A stretch of 64,000 nucleotides of DNA from Paenarthrobacter aurescens (GCF_041549525.1 NZ_CP157456.1:2852001-2916000); one strand, 5' to 3'. Shown: positions 7,054 to 16,223, numbered from the stretch's first letter. The notes: generated by a model from the letters alone, not told the origin. Numbers and translations: made by a program.

Positions 7054-8970
7054 CTAGGACTTTGCGCGGGCGCGGTTGGCCTTGGCGCGCTCGTTGGAGT
7101 CCAGGATGACCTTACGGATACGGATGGCCTCCGGGGTTACCTCAACGCACTCGTCTTCGCGGGCGAATTCAAGGGACTCTTCGAGGGTGAGATCACGCGG
7201 CGGCGTCAGGTTTTCGAATGTATCGGAGGAAGCGGCACGCATGTTGGTGAGCTTCTTTTCCTTGGTGATGTTCACGTCCATGTCGTCAGCGCGGGAGTTC
7301 TCGCCAACAATCATGCCTTCGTAAACCTCGGAGGTGGGCTTCACGAAGAAGGAACCGCGCTCCTGCAGGTTGATCATGGCGAACGGCGTCACAACACCGG
7401 CGCGGTCGGCAATCATCGAACCGTTGGTACGGTACTCGATCGGTCCGGCCCACGGCTCGTAGCCTTCGGAGATGGAGGCAGCGATGCCGGCGCCACGCGT
7501 GTCCGTCAGGAACCGGGTACGGAAGCCAATCAGGCCACGTGCAGGGACGATGAATTCCATGCGGCACCAGCCAGTGCCGTGGTTGGCCATGTTGGTCATG
7601 CGGCCCTTGCGGGCAGCCATGAGCTGGGTGACCGCACCGAGGTATTCCTCGGGGACGTCGATGGTCATGTGTTCCATCGGTTCGTGCAGCTTGCCGTCGA
7701 TGGTCTTGGTGACTACCTGAGGCTTGCCCACAGTGAGCTCGAAGCCTTCGCGACGCATCTGCTCAACCAGGATGGCCAGCGCGAGCTCGCCACGGCCCTG
7801 AACTTCCCAGGCATCGGGACGCTCAGTGGGCAGAACCTTGATGGAGACGTTACCGATCAGTTCCTTGTCCAGGCGATCCTTCACCTGGCGTGCCGTGACC
7901 TTGGCGCCCTTGACCTTGCCGGCCAGCGGCGAGGTGTTGATACCAATGGTCATGGAGATCGCGGGATCGTCCACGGTGATCAGCGGCAGCGGCTGCGGGT
8001 TCTCGGCATCCGTCAGGGTTTCACCAATGGTGATCTCCTCGATACCGGCCACAGCAACAATTTCGCCCGGGCCTGCGGACTCAGCCGGAACACGGGTCAA
8101 AGCCTTGGTTGCCAGCAGTTCGGTGATCTTGACGTTCTTGAGCTCACCGTTTGCGCGTGCCCAAGCCACGGTCTGGCCCTTGCGGAGCGTGCCGTTGTAG
8201 ATGCGGAGCAGGGCGAGGCGGCCAAGGAACGGGGAGGCGTCCAGGTTGGTCACGTGTGCCTGCAGCACGCCGTCCGGGTTGTAAGTGGGAGCCGGGATGT
8301 GCTCGATGATGGTCTTGAAGAGGGGTTCGAGGTCCTCGTTCTCCGGAGCAGAGCCGTTGGCCGGCTGGTCCAGGGAAGCGCGGCCAACCTTTGCGGCGGC
8401 GTAGACAACCGGAACTTCGAGAACCTTGTCCAGGTCCAGGTCCGGAACTTCGTCTGCGAGGTCCGAGGCGAGCCCCAGGAGCAGGTCCATGGACTCGTGG
8501 ACAACTTCGTCAATGCGGGCATCCGGACGGTCGGTCTTGTTGACCAGGAGGATCACCGGCAGGTGCGCGGCGAGGGCCTTGCGGAGCACGAAGCGGGTCT
8601 GGGGCAGCGGGCCCTCGGAGGAGTCCACCAGCAGGACGACGCCGTCAACCATGGACAGGCCGCGCTCCACCTCGCCACCGAAGTCGGCGTGGCCGGGGGT
8701 GTCAATCACGTTGATGGTGATGGTCTCGCCGTTGGACGACGGGCCGTTGTAGGCAACCGTGGTGTTCTTGGCGAGGATGGTGATGCCCTTTTCGCGCTCC
8801 AGGTCACCGGAGTCCATGACACGGTCCTCAACCTCACCATGGGAAGCGAAGGAGTTGGTCTGCTTGAGCATGGCGTCGACCAGGGTGGTCTTGCCGTGGT
8901 CAACGTGTGCGACGATCGCGACGTTGCGCAGATCGCTCCGCGACGCAGTGTTGGTGATGGTTTCAGACAT
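7054..8970 (-). CDS. typA: Translational GTPase TypA/BipA
   Basis: A ribosome-associated GTPase related to EF-G that supports 50S assembly and growth under stress. The 638-residue protein shows G1 AHVDHGKTTL, G3 DTPGHADF and G4 NKTDRPDA, then EF-G-like domains II, III and V and the BipA-specific C-terminal domain. The length is normal. It starts at ATG 8970. The 283-bp gap upstream holds its promoter and a perfect palindrome shared with a divergent lipoprotein gene. A membrane-protein gene follows closely. Confidence 0.96.
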   Translation of the reverse strand: MSETITNTASRSDLRNVAIVAHVDHGKTTLVDAMLKQTNSFASHGEVEDRVMDSGDLEREKGITILAKNTTVAYNGPSSNGETITINVIDTPGHADFGGEVERGLSMVDGVVLLVDSSEGPLPQTRFVLRKALAAHLPVILLVNKTDRPDARIDEVVHESMDLLLGLASDLADEVPDLDLDKVLEVPVVYAAAKVGRASLDQPANGSAPENEDLEPLFKTIIEHIPAPTYNPDGVLQAHVTNLDASPFLGRLALLRIYNGTLRKGQTVAWARANGELKNVKITELLATKALTRVPAESAGPGEIVAVAGIEEITIGETLTDAENPQPLPLITVDDPAISMTIGINTSPLAGKVKGAKVTARQVKDRLDKELIGNVSIKVLPTERPDAWEVQGRGELALAILVEQMRREGFELTVGKPQVVTKTIDGKLHEPMEHMTIDVPEEYLGAVTQLMAARKGRMTNMANHGTGWCRMEFIVPARGLIGFRTRFLTDTRGAGIAASISEGYEPWAGPIEYRTNGSMIADRAGVVTPFAMINLQERGSFFVKPTSEVYEGMIVGENSRADDMDVNITKEKKLTNMRAASSDTFENLTPPRDLTLEESLEFAREDECVEVTPEAIRIRKVILDSNERAKANRARAKS

Positions 8971-9150
8971 GCGTTAATGACTCGTTTCAGTGGTGAAGTC
9001 AGCTGTTTGTATCCGCGCGCATACCTGATCGACTTGATCGGAACACACAGCGAAAAGACCCCGGGACACAGGGCACCTGCATCCAGTCTAAACGCAGATG
9101 CATTTCTGAGCCTAAAATGCAAGCTATTCAGCGCTTCGCTGTGGCCCCGC

Positions 9151-9164
9151 TCACACGCGTGTGA
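9151..9164. promoter_or_regulatory. Palindrome in the typA / lipoprotein divergent region
   Basis: TCACACG-CGTGTGA is a perfect 14-bp palindrome, 90 bp upstream of the SGNH lipoprotein start and 181 bp from typA. The half-sites are those of CRP-type operators but in the opposite orientation, so it may be another factor's site or chance. Confidence 0.3.
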
Positions 9165-9253
9165 TGTTACATAAACGCAAGTCCAGATGCTGGATTTTCC
9201 CTGTCCTGTGCAGCATGATGGGCTGCAGAACCAGTGCCACGTGGAGAACAAAG

Positions 9254-10096
9254 ATGCGACAAGCTCCGGCCGTGTTCCGCATGCTCGCACCATTGATCGC
9301 CACAGGCGTTCTCCTGGTGGGTTGCGGACCAAGCCCAGCGCCAATCACCACCCCCTCTGGATCAAGCGCGCCCGGTCCCGCGCAGACAGCGGCCGCAGAC
9401 AAACCACTCAGGGTTGCCCCGGCACCCAGCTCCCTGAACCTGCCTGTGGGATCGCTGTACAAAAACCCGGCGAACAACCGCAGTGAACTGGTTCTCGCCG
9501 ACGTCCGCCACACCGCCGTACTCATCGGCGATTCCCAATCCATGCCCAAAGACTCCTGGCCGCAGCAGGGCATAACCGCCATGGGCTACAAACTGCATGT
9601 AGTGGGCATGGGCGGCACCGGTTACGTGGCCACCAACGGGAAGACCGGCAACTACATCGATGCATTGCAACGTGGAGACTGGGTTCTCCCCTTCGGCGAT
9701 CCACCGTTGATCGTGATTCAAGGTGGCGGCAATGACGCCACCCAGCGGGCAACCGACGCCCAGATCACCAGCAACGCCGAGCGGCTCCTGGCTGCCTTGA
9801 AAAAGCGCTACCCGGGCGCCACCCTGGCCATGATTGGAACGCTTGCCAAGGGTGTGGGCAACGGAGGCGGACGCCGAACCGAAATCGACGCTCTGCTGGG
9901 ACGGATCGCCGCCAAGCACGCCATCCCCTTCGTCAGCGCGGGCGATTGGCTCACGCGCTACGACGCAATTGGGGACCTCCAGGACGGCGTTCATTTGAAG
10001 GCTTCCGGGCACGCGAAGCTGGGCACCGCCTTGGCTCGCGAATTCACCGCCCTTGGCCTCATGGCACGCCCGGATACCGCCGAGCCGGCGAAGTAG
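9254..10096 (+). CDS. SGNH/GDSL-family hydrolase lipoprotein
   Basis: A predicted extracytoplasmic esterase/acylhydrolase of 280 residues. A signal sequence ends in the lipobox LLVGC, so the mature N-terminus is probably a lipid-modified Cys, followed by a Pro/Ser/Thr-rich linker of about 50 residues. The SGNH blocks are in order: block I LIGDSQS (nucleophile Ser), block III GGGNDA, and block V DGVHLKASGH (Asp and His). The start at 9254 is chosen for its GGAG at seven bases and because the signal peptide follows at once; the longer frame from 9161 has no ribosome-binding site. The substrate is unknown. Confidence 0.85.
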   Translation: MRQAPAVFRMLAPLIATGVLLVGCGPSPAPITTPSGSSAPGPAQTAAADKPLRVAPAPSSLNLPVGSLYKNPANNRSELVLADVRHTAVLIGDSQSMPKDSWPQQGITAMGYKLHVVGMGGTGYVATNGKTGNYIDALQRGDWVLPFGDPPLIVIQGGGNDATQRATDAQITSNAERLLAALKKRYPGATLAMIGTLAKGVGNGGGRRTEIDALLGRIAAKHAIPFVSAGDWLTRYDAIGDLQDGVHLKASGHAKLGTALAREFTALGLMARPDTAEPAK

Positions 10097-10115
10097 CCCG
10101 CGTCGTCGTACCGGG

Positions 10116-10178
10116 CGTTGCGGGGCCCGCTCTGCGCGCTTCCTGCGATCTTTGACGCGTAGAGCGGGCCCCGCAACG
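10116..10178. repeat. 63-bp imperfect palindrome (REP-like element)
   Basis: Two 23-base arms beginning CGTTGCGGGGCCCGCTC pair with one mismatch around a short spacer. The element sits between the lipoprotein stop and a separate hairpin terminator, so it is not needed as that terminator. Size and structure are those of REP-like intergenic palindromes. Only one copy is in the window. Confidence 0.5.
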
Positions 10179-10194
10179 AGTGATTTAACGGCAA

Positions 10195-10229
10195 GAGCCG
10201 GTGGTTCCCTTTTCGGGAACCACCGGCTC
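10195..10229. terminator. Hairpin terminator, lipoprotein / dipeptide ABC operon
   Basis: Perfect 15-base arms (GAGCCGGTGGTTCCC and its complement) with a TTTTC loop, located between convergent transcription units. It probably serves both. Confidence 0.75.
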
Positions 10230-10263
10230 TGTTGCTAGTCAGCCGCTAAACGCTCGACGCCGG

Positions 10264-11973
10264 TCAGGCCACCGCGGGTGGCAAGAGCAGCGAACCGCCC
10301 GGAATAGCATCCAGGAGTGCCTGGGTATAGGCCTCACGGGGGTTGTCGAAGACGTCATCAGTGCTGCCCGTTTCCACGAGCTTGCCCTTTTCCATCACGC
10401 AGACATGATCCGCGATCTGGCGGACCACTGCGAGGTCGTGGGTGATGAACAGGTACGTCAGGCCAAGGTTGTCCTGCAGATCAGCGAGCAGGTTCAGCAC
10501 CTGCGCCTGGACAAGTACGTCCAAGGCCGAGACCGCTTCATCGCAAATGATCACTTCCGGGTCCAAGGCCAGGGCCCGGGCAATGGCAATACGCTGCCGT
10601 TGACCACCGGAAAGTTCGTTGGGATACCTCTGCATCATGGACTGCGGCAAGGCCACCTGGTCCAACAGTTCCCGAACCTTCTTCTCTCGGCTCGCAGCGT
10701 TCCCGATCTTGTGCACGCGCAGCGGCTCTTCAATGGTCCTGAAAATGTTGTACATCGGATCCAAAGAACCGTACGGGTCCTGGAAGATGGGCTGCACGCG
10801 GCGGCGGAACTTGAAAAGTTCCTTGCCCTTAAGACCTGCCGTGTCCACACCGTCAAACACAATCTGTCCCTCGGTGGGCTTTTCCAGCTGGAGAACCATT
10901 TTTGCCACCGTAGACTTGCCCGAACCGGACTCCCCTACAATCGCCGTGGTGGTCCCGCGCTTCACAGAGAAGCTGACATCGTCAACAGCAGCGAAATCGG
11001 ACGTCTTTCCCAGGCCCTGACGCAGCTTGTAGATCTTGCGCAGGTTTTTGATCTGAAGGACCTCGTCCTGAACACGCTCCTTAGCCGCGGCTACGGGCGC
11101 CAGAAGATCCTCGGCTTCCACGCCCTGTTCCTTGGCCACCTGGATGCGGCGCGAAGCCAACGACGGCGCCGACTCCACCAAACGGCGGGTGTAAGGGTGC
11201 TGCGGATTGCGAAGCAGCTCCAAGGAAGGACCAGCCTCCACCACGTTGCCCTGGTACATGACAATGACCTTGTCAGCACGTTCGGCAGCCAGGCCGAGGT
11301 CGTGGGTAATGAGCAGCACGGAAGTGCCCAGCTCTGTGGTCATCGTGTCAAGGTGGTCCAGGATCCTGCGCTGCACTGTGACGTCCAGCGCCGACGTGGG
11401 TTCGTCGGCAATCAGAAGCTTGGGCTGGCAACTCAGGCCAATGGCAATGAGCGCGCGCTGGCGCATGCCTCCGGAGAACTCGTGCGGGTACTGCTTGGCG
11501 CGACGCGCTGCATCCGGAAGTCCGGCTTCGGCGAGGACGCGGGCAACGTCCTCCGGGCCGTCCGGACGACCATTGGCCTTCAGGGTTTCCCGAACCTGAT
11601 AGCCGATCTTCCAGACCGGGTTCAGGTTGGACATGGGATCCTGCGGAACCATACCGATGTGGCTGCCACGGAGCTCGATCATGCGCTTCTCCGAAGCGTG
11701 GGCGATGTCTTCGCCGTCGAGCAGAATCTGCCCGGCTGAGATGCGTCCGTTGTTGGGCAGCAAACCGATGGCGGCCAACGCCGTCGTCGACTTTCCTGAA
11801 CCCGACTCCCCCACAATGGCGACTGTTTCGCCGGGCATGATGGAAAGGTGGGCGTTTTTAACCGCCTTGACCTCCCCGGAGCCGGTCTTGAAGGTGATGG
11901 CCAGGTCCTTGATTTCCAAGATGGGCCGTACTGGTGCAGTGGCTTCATCAATTCTGATGTCGGCAGAAGTCAT
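10264..11973 (-). CDS. Dipeptide/oligopeptide ABC transporter, fused DppD-DppF-type ATPase
   Basis: Energises peptide import from the inner face of the membrane. At 569 residues it is twice a normal ABC ATPase and holds two complete nucleotide-binding domains. Each has a Walker A GESGSGKST, a signature (LSGGQRQR in the second, FSGGMRQR in the first) and a Walker B DEPTSALD or DEAVSALD. The fusion means one polypeptide supplies both ATPase halves. The start at 11973 has AAGGAGGCGACC-ATG. It is the last gene of the operon, 10 bp after the second permease. Peptide specificity is inferred from the family; nickel or other solutes remain possible. Confidence 0.92.
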   Translation of the reverse strand: MTSADIRIDEATAPVRPILEIKDLAITFKTGSGEVKAVKNAHLSIMPGETVAIVGESGSGKSTTALAAIGLLPNNGRISAGQILLDGEDIAHASEKRMIELRGSHIGMVPQDPMSNLNPVWKIGYQVRETLKANGRPDGPEDVARVLAEAGLPDAARRAKQYPHEFSGGMRQRALIAIGLSCQPKLLIADEPTSALDVTVQRRILDHLDTMTTELGTSVLLITHDLGLAAERADKVIVMYQGNVVEAGPSLELLRNPQHPYTRRLVESAPSLASRRIQVAKEQGVEAEDLLAPVAAAKERVQDEVLQIKNLRKIYKLRQGLGKTSDFAAVDDVSFSVKRGTTTAIVGESGSGKSTVAKMVLQLEKPTEGQIVFDGVDTAGLKGKELFKFRRRVQPIFQDPYGSLDPMYNIFRTIEEPLRVHKIGNAASREKKVRELLDQVALPQSMMQRYPNELSGGQRQRIAIARALALDPEVIICDEAVSALDVLVQAQVLNLLADLQDNLGLTYLFITHDLAVVRQIADHVCVMEKGKLVETGSTDDVFDNPREAYTQALLDAIPGGSLLLPPAVA

Positions 11974-11983
11974 GGTCGCCTCC

Positions 11984-12928
11984 TTAGCGCTGACGGCTCT
12001 TGGGATCAAGAGCATCGCGGACGGCGTCGCCAAGCATGATGAAGCTCAGGACGGTGATGGACAGGGCAGCTGCCGGGTACAGCAGGATTCCGGGATTGGT
12101 TCGGATGGACGCGTTGGCCGCGGAAATGTCGTTACCCCACGACATCACGCTGCCGGGCAGCCCAACACCCAGGAATGAAAGGGTGGCTTCCAGAACGATG
12201 AAAACGCCCAGTTCCAGGGTGGCGAGGACAATCACGGGCGCCAAGGCGTTCGGCAGGGCGTGTTTGACCAGCGCGCCGAACTTGGACACGCCAAGTGACC
12301 GGGCAGCAGTGACGAAGTCCGCGTTACGAACTTCGATGACAGCACCTCTGGTGATTCGAGCCATTTGTGGCCAGGCCAGAAGGGATATTGTCAGGACCAC
12401 TGTCCAAACACTCCTGTTCTCACGGAACAGGGGCAGCTGAGTGATGACCAAGGCGCCGAGGATGATCGGCAAGGCAAAGAAGATATCGCCGAGCCGGGCA
12501 AGAACAGAATCCAGCCAGCCACCGTAGTAACCAGCCAGCGCGCCCAAAGTGACACCGATGATGATGACGCAGAGGACTGAAAGTACACCCACAGCCAACG
12601 ACGCCTGCGTACCGTGGATCACGCGGGAATAGACGTCGCATCCCTGCAAGGTGAAACCCAGCGGGTGTCCGGCCGTGGGGCCGCCCTCAGAGTTAGCCAA
12701 TTGGCAGTCGCTGTTTGGCTCCACGCTGGTGAAGAGGCCAGGGAAGAGGGCGACTGTTACAAGCAGCAGGATAAGAAGCGACGAGATGATAAACAGGGGT
12801 CGGCGACGAAGTTTACGCCACGCATCAGCCCAGAGGCTCAGAGGTGCCTGATCTGTTTTGACAGCATCAGTCGCCAGAAGCGGAGTCTCCTCGACAGGAG
12901 CCACAAAGTGTTCAGTGTTACTGGTCAT
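11984..12928 (-). CDS. Dipeptide ABC transporter permease (DppC/OppC type)
   Basis: A 314-residue inner-membrane permease with a cytoplasmic N-terminus of about 40 residues, a first span near 55-75, and the BPD transport core of five further spans. The EAA loop that contacts the ATPase is visible as AARSLGVSKFGALVKHALPNAL. The start at 12928 overlaps the end of the DppB-type gene by 11 bp, showing translational coupling; an upstream frame extension to 13006 lies inside that gene and is rejected. It works with the DppB partner and the fused ATPase. Confidence 0.93.
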   Translation of the reverse strand: MTSNTEHFVAPVEETPLLATDAVKTDQAPLSLWADAWRKLRRRPLFIISSLLILLLVTVALFPGLFTSVEPNSDCQLANSEGGPTAGHPLGFTLQGCDVYSRVIHGTQASLAVGVLSVLCVIIIGVTLGALAGYYGGWLDSVLARLGDIFFALPIILGALVITQLPLFRENRSVWTVVLTISLLAWPQMARITRGAVIEVRNADFVTAARSLGVSKFGALVKHALPNALAPVIVLATLELGVFIVLEATLSFLGVGLPGSVMSWGNDISAANASIRTNPGILLYPAAALSITVLSFIMLGDAVRDALDPKSRQR

Positions 12929-13847
12929 AGCGGATCCTCGGGTCAAGCCAGGCGTACAGGAGATCAACCAAGAGATTGGTGATAACGAAAACCAACACCA
13001 GGACACTCACGATGGCGACGATGGTGGGGCCTTCGCTGCGTGAGATCGCTTGGAAGAGCTTGTTTCCCACTCCAGGCACGTTGAAGATGCCCTCCGTGAC
13101 GATCGCGCCACCCATAAGCCCGCCAAGGTTGGCACCAAGGTAGGTAACAACGGGGATCAAGGAGTTCCTCAGGATGTGGGCAACAACAACTCTGGGACGC
13201 GAAAGTCCCTTGGCAGTCGCCGTACGTACATAGTCCGCGTTCATGTTCTCACTCACGGAAGCGCGGGTAAGCCGGAGTACATAGGCGAAGGAGACAAGTC
13301 CCAGCACTACTGCCGGAAGAATCAGGTTGCCCCAGTCGGCATTGGCGCCCACTGTGGGCTTCGCCCAACCAAGCTGGACACCGAACACAAGCTGGAAGAC
13401 GAAGCCCAGAACGAAGGTGGGAACTGCGATCACCAGAAGCGAAACCACCAGAACGGTGGAATCGAACCACTTGCCCTTCTTCAGGCCGGCAAACACGCCG
13501 AAGGCGATACCGAATACTGCCTGGATAATGAGGGCCTCGATAGCCAACATTGCAGTGACGGGGAAGGCCCTGGCCAAGGAGTCAGCAATAGGCTGCTGGG
13601 TGAAGTCAACGCCCAGGTTAAAGGTGAACAAGTTCTTGATGAAGAGCCCGTACTGAACCCAGAACGGCTGATCCAGGTTGTACTGGGCGCGTAAAGCGTC
13701 GATGACGCTCTGCGGCGGCTGGCGCTCTCCAAACAGAGCTGCAATCGGGTCGCCGGGTAGAGCGAAGACCATGTAATACACAAGGAGGGTGGTCCCCAGG
13801 AAAACCGGGATGACCTGAAGGAGCCTGCGCAAAATAAAGCGAACCAC
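12918..13847 (-). CDS. Dipeptide ABC transporter permease (DppB/OppB type)
   Basis: A 309-residue permease that begins MVRFILRRLLQVIPVFLGTT, the usual start of DppB/OppB. It has six spans, a long periplasmic-side loop after span 1, and the EAA motif RTATAKGLSRPRVVVAHILRN. The start is GTG at 13847 with AGAGGGGTGA upstream. A stable hairpin separates it from the binding-protein gene, so it is likely expressed at a lower level from the same transcript. Confidence 0.93.
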   Translation of the reverse strand: MVRFILRRLLQVIPVFLGTTLLVYYMVFALPGDPIAALFGERQPPQSVIDALRAQYNLDQPFWVQYGLFIKNLFTFNLGVDFTQQPIADSLARAFPVTAMLAIEALIIQAVFGIAFGVFAGLKKGKWFDSTVLVVSLLVIAVPTFVLGFVFQLVFGVQLGWAKPTVGANADWGNLILPAVVLGLVSFAYVLRLTRASVSENMNADYVRTATAKGLSRPRVVVAHILRNSLIPVVTYLGANLGGLMGGAIVTEGIFNVPGVGNKLFQAISRSEGPTIVAIVSVLVLVFVITNLLVDLLYAWLDPRIRYDQ

Positions 13848-13910
13848 GGGTCACCCCTCTCCGGTGGTCGGGTGTTGCTGTTTCATGTGTGCCTTCCTGC
13901 CAAGCAAGCA

Positions 13911-13940
13911 AGGGGGGCCCGGCGCTAGCCGGACCCCCCT
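13911..13940 (-). terminator. Attenuating stem-loop between binding protein and permease genes
   Basis: 13-base arms (AGGGGGGCCCGGC with one mismatch) after the binding-protein stop and before dppB. There is no strong T-run. Such stem-loops usually protect the upstream mRNA, giving an excess of binding protein over permease. Confidence 0.6.
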
Positions 13941-13969
13941 TGCCCTAAGGCAAGTTCAGATCCTGAGGA

Positions 13970-15652
13970 CTACTTGGCCTCGATGTCGAAGTAACGGATG
14001 CCGCCATTCCAGCCGGTTTCAGCTGAGACAACGTTGTTGCTCCAAACAATCGGGGTTGCCCGGTACCACAGGGGCAGACCGGGGAGGTCCTTGAACAGGA
14101 TCTCCTGTGCCTGGTTGAACTTCTTGTTGGCGTCTTCCGGAGTCTTCGCTGCAAGGCCTTCCTTGAGGAGCTTGTCGAACTCAGGGTTCGAGTACTTCTC
14201 GTAGTTGGACGATGCGTTGGTTGCCCAAACCGGTCCAAGGAAGTTGTACAGCGACGGGTAGTCACCCTGCCAGCCGGCACGCGTCAGGCCCGGGAGGGAC
14301 TGGGACTTGCGCAGATCCAGAACTTCAGCGAACTTGGCGAACGGCTGGATTTCTGCCTGAATACCGAGGTTGTTCTTGAAACCGTTTGCAACGGCGTCGA
14401 TCCATTCCTTGTTGCCACCGTCAGTGTTGGAGGCGATGAGGAGCGGCTTGGAGCCGTCGTAAGGCTTGATCTTCTCGGCCTGCTCCCAAAGATCCTTGGC
14501 CTTGGCGGCGTCGAACTTCAGGACATCGCTTCCGGGAATAGCATCGTTGTAGCCGTCGAGGACAGGAGCCGTGAATTCAGTCGCCGGGGTACGCGTGCCG
14601 TTGAAGATCACCTTGGTGATTTCTTCGCGGTTGATTGCGTGGGACAGAGCCTGACGACGCAGAAGGCCAGCTTCACCCTGGAAGTTCGGGTTGTAACCCG
14701 GGATGTTCAGGGTGGCGTTGTTGGCGTTCGGCCGCGTGGAGTTACGGTCCGGGAAGTCCGTGGTGTAGGTCTTCAGTGCGTTGGACGGAACGACGTCAGT
14801 GACGTCGAGGTTGTCAGCCTGAAGGTCGGTGTATGCGGGGCCCGGATCGGTGTAGAACTTGAAAGTTACACCACCGTTCTTTGCAGCACGCGGACCGGTG
14901 TAGTCAGGGTTCTTGACGAGGGAGATGGACTGGTCATGTACCCAGGCACCTTCCTTCTCGAACTTGTACGGGCCGTTACCCACAGGGTTCTCGCCAAACT
15001 TCTTGGTGTCCTTCAGGGCCTCGGAGGGAAGCGGGTAGAAGGCAGAGTATCCAAGGCGCAGGGACCAGTCAGCTTCAGGCTGAGTCAACTTGACCGTGAT
15101 GGTCTGGTCGTCCGGAGCGGCCAAGCCGGACATCGTCTGCGCGGTAGGCGCCGGCGTCGAGGTCTTCTTGCCATCAGCGGAGGTGGTCTCAGTGACTGCG
15201 CTGACATCGGCGTAACCTTCGATTGATTCGAAGAAGAAGCCGTTGTTCTGGAGGTTGGTGCTCAGTGCAGCAAAGTTCCAAGAGTCAACAAACGTCTTGG
15301 CCGTGACGGCCTCACCGTTGGTGAACTTGGAGCCGGACTTGACCTTGATGGTCCAGTTCTGCGAGTCGGTGGTTTCGATTGACTCCGCCAGTGCGTTGAC
15401 GGGCTTGCCGTCGGAGTCGTAGGCACGAAGCCCTTCAAACAGCAGCTCGACGACGCGGCCACCGTACACCTCATTGGTGTTGGCGGGAAGCAGCGGGTTC
15501 TGCGGTTCATTGCTATATGCGGAAATGACCTTGTTCGGATCAGCTGCGGCTGAGCTGTTCGTATTGCTGCCGCCACCGCCGCCGCAACCGGTCACTGCGA
15601 GGGCGATGATCGCCGCTACGCCTAGAGCTTTGGAAGTGCGCGAGAAACGCAT
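13970..15652 (-). CDS. Peptide-binding lipoprotein of the ABC transporter (SBP family 5)
   Basis: A 560-residue extracytoplasmic solute-binding protein of the DppA/OppA class. It has a signal sequence with lipobox AVTGC followed by a Gly/Asn/Ser-rich linker. The mature part has the family features, including GGRVVELLFEGL near the N-terminus and repeated ligand-pocket segments such as NGPYKFEKEGAW. The start at 15652 has AGGAGGCGGA directly upstream and is followed at once by the signal peptide. It is the first gene of the four-gene operon. Peptide specificity is not certain from sequence. Confidence 0.92.
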   Translation of the reverse strand: MRFSRTSKALGVAAIIALAVTGCGGGGGSNTNSSAAADPNKVISAYSNEPQNPLLPANTNEVYGGRVVELLFEGLRAYDSDGKPVNALAESIETTDSQNWTIKVKSGSKFTNGEAVTAKTFVDSWNFAALSTNLQNNGFFFESIEGYADVSAVTETTSADGKKTSTPAPTAQTMSGLAAPDDQTITVKLTQPEADWSLRLGYSAFYPLPSEALKDTKKFGENPVGNGPYKFEKEGAWVHDQSISLVKNPDYTGPRAAKNGGVTFKFYTDPGPAYTDLQADNLDVTDVVPSNALKTYTTDFPDRNSTRPNANNATLNIPGYNPNFQGEAGLLRRQALSHAINREEITKVIFNGTRTPATEFTAPVLDGYNDAIPGSDVLKFDAAKAKDLWEQAEKIKPYDGSKPLLIASNTDGGNKEWIDAVANGFKNNLGIQAEIQPFAKFAEVLDLRKSQSLPGLTRAGWQGDYPSLYNFLGPVWATNASSNYEKYSNPEFDKLLKEGLAAKTPEDANKKFNQAQEILFKDLPGLPLWYRATPIVWSNNVVSAETGWNGGIRYFDIEAK

Positions 15653-15914
15653 TCCGCCTCCTATGAGTCGTGGAGTTGAGCAGGGGAAATTCGTGACTCC
15701 CCCCAGGCACAGGCACAGTTTCCTACTGTGACGTTGCCTACATGTGAGTGTAAGCCTACCCACATTGCGTCCAGATGATGGGACGTGCTGGCCAAACTGT
15801 AACCGTTCCGCAACCTACAGATGCCTAAATTGGCGCGGATTTCAAGTCAAACGTTACCCGGTGGTAGCATTCGCTGTCTGACAGCAGGACAGGGCGAATT
15901 TTGGGCAAAGAAAG
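15653..15914 (-). promoter_or_regulatory. Upstream region of the dipeptide ABC operon
   Basis: A 262-bp non-coding stretch that must hold the operon promoter. On the transcribed side of the leader I see a small stem-loop at 15714-15730 (CACAGT-ttcct-ACTGTG), about 60 bp from the start codon. I cannot assign -35/-10 boxes with confidence and see no riboswitch-like structure. Confidence 0.35.
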
Positions 15915-15940
15915 AGCCCCGGACCCATGGGGCCGAGGCT
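15915..15940 (-). terminator. Intrinsic terminator downstream of the AHSA1 remnant
   Basis: On the minus strand AGCCTCGGCCC pairs with GGGTCCGGGGCT (one bulge and one G-T pair) and is followed by CTTTCTTTG. It lies 36 bp after the stop of the AHSA1-like remnant, so it is probably that gene's old terminator. Confidence 0.6.
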
Positions 15941-15975
15941 AAGTCCTTGAGTTTGGAGAACAGTCGTAGTGGAGG

Positions 15976-16159
15976 CTATTGACGCTCAGCTACCGCGGCC
16001 AGTTGTGCGGTGACCAGGCTCCAGCCCTCCTGTAAGCCGAGCTGATCATGCTGTGCGAGCGACTCCGCATCCCCGTGCCGCGCCACAATGCGGTACAAGG
16101 TTCCTTCGCTGTGATCGGTGAAAGTGACACCTGCACTTGTATGGCTCGGGGTCGCGATT
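15976..16159 (-). pseudogene. Remnant of an AHSA1/SRBCC-family gene (C-terminal ~60 residues)
   Basis: On the minus strand a frame without any good start codon encodes a segment with VTFTDHSEGTLYRIVARHGD followed by LGLQEGWSLVTAQLAAVAE and a TAG stop. This is the C-terminal strand plus long helix of AHSA1/START-like (SRBCC) proteins. A stop codon (TGA) cuts the frame immediately upstream of 16159, and the rest of the domain, normally about 80 more residues, is absent. It is followed by a terminator in the right orientation. I read it as a 5'-deleted pseudogene. Confidence 0.65.
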
Positions 16160-16223
16160 CATGCTTCTCCCTAACCTTATTGGCACCCTTCGAAACTGCT
16201 GCCCGGCCCATTATGCTTGGCGA

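Noticed and set aside
9151..9164. CRP/GlxR binding site upstream of the SGNH lipoprotein
   Set aside because: Half-sites are in the reverse order of the TGTGA-N6-TCACA consensus, so it is listed only as an unassigned palindrome.
6979..9174. A 731-codon open frame on the plus strand opposite typA
   Set aside because: The typA protein on the other strand has complete motifs; the plus frame is a GC-rich antisense shadow without recognisable domains or a ribosome-binding site.
10201..11739. A 512-codon plus-strand frame opposite the ABC ATPase
   Set aside because: It begins within a hairpin terminator and mirrors the ATPase gene; no protein family is evident.
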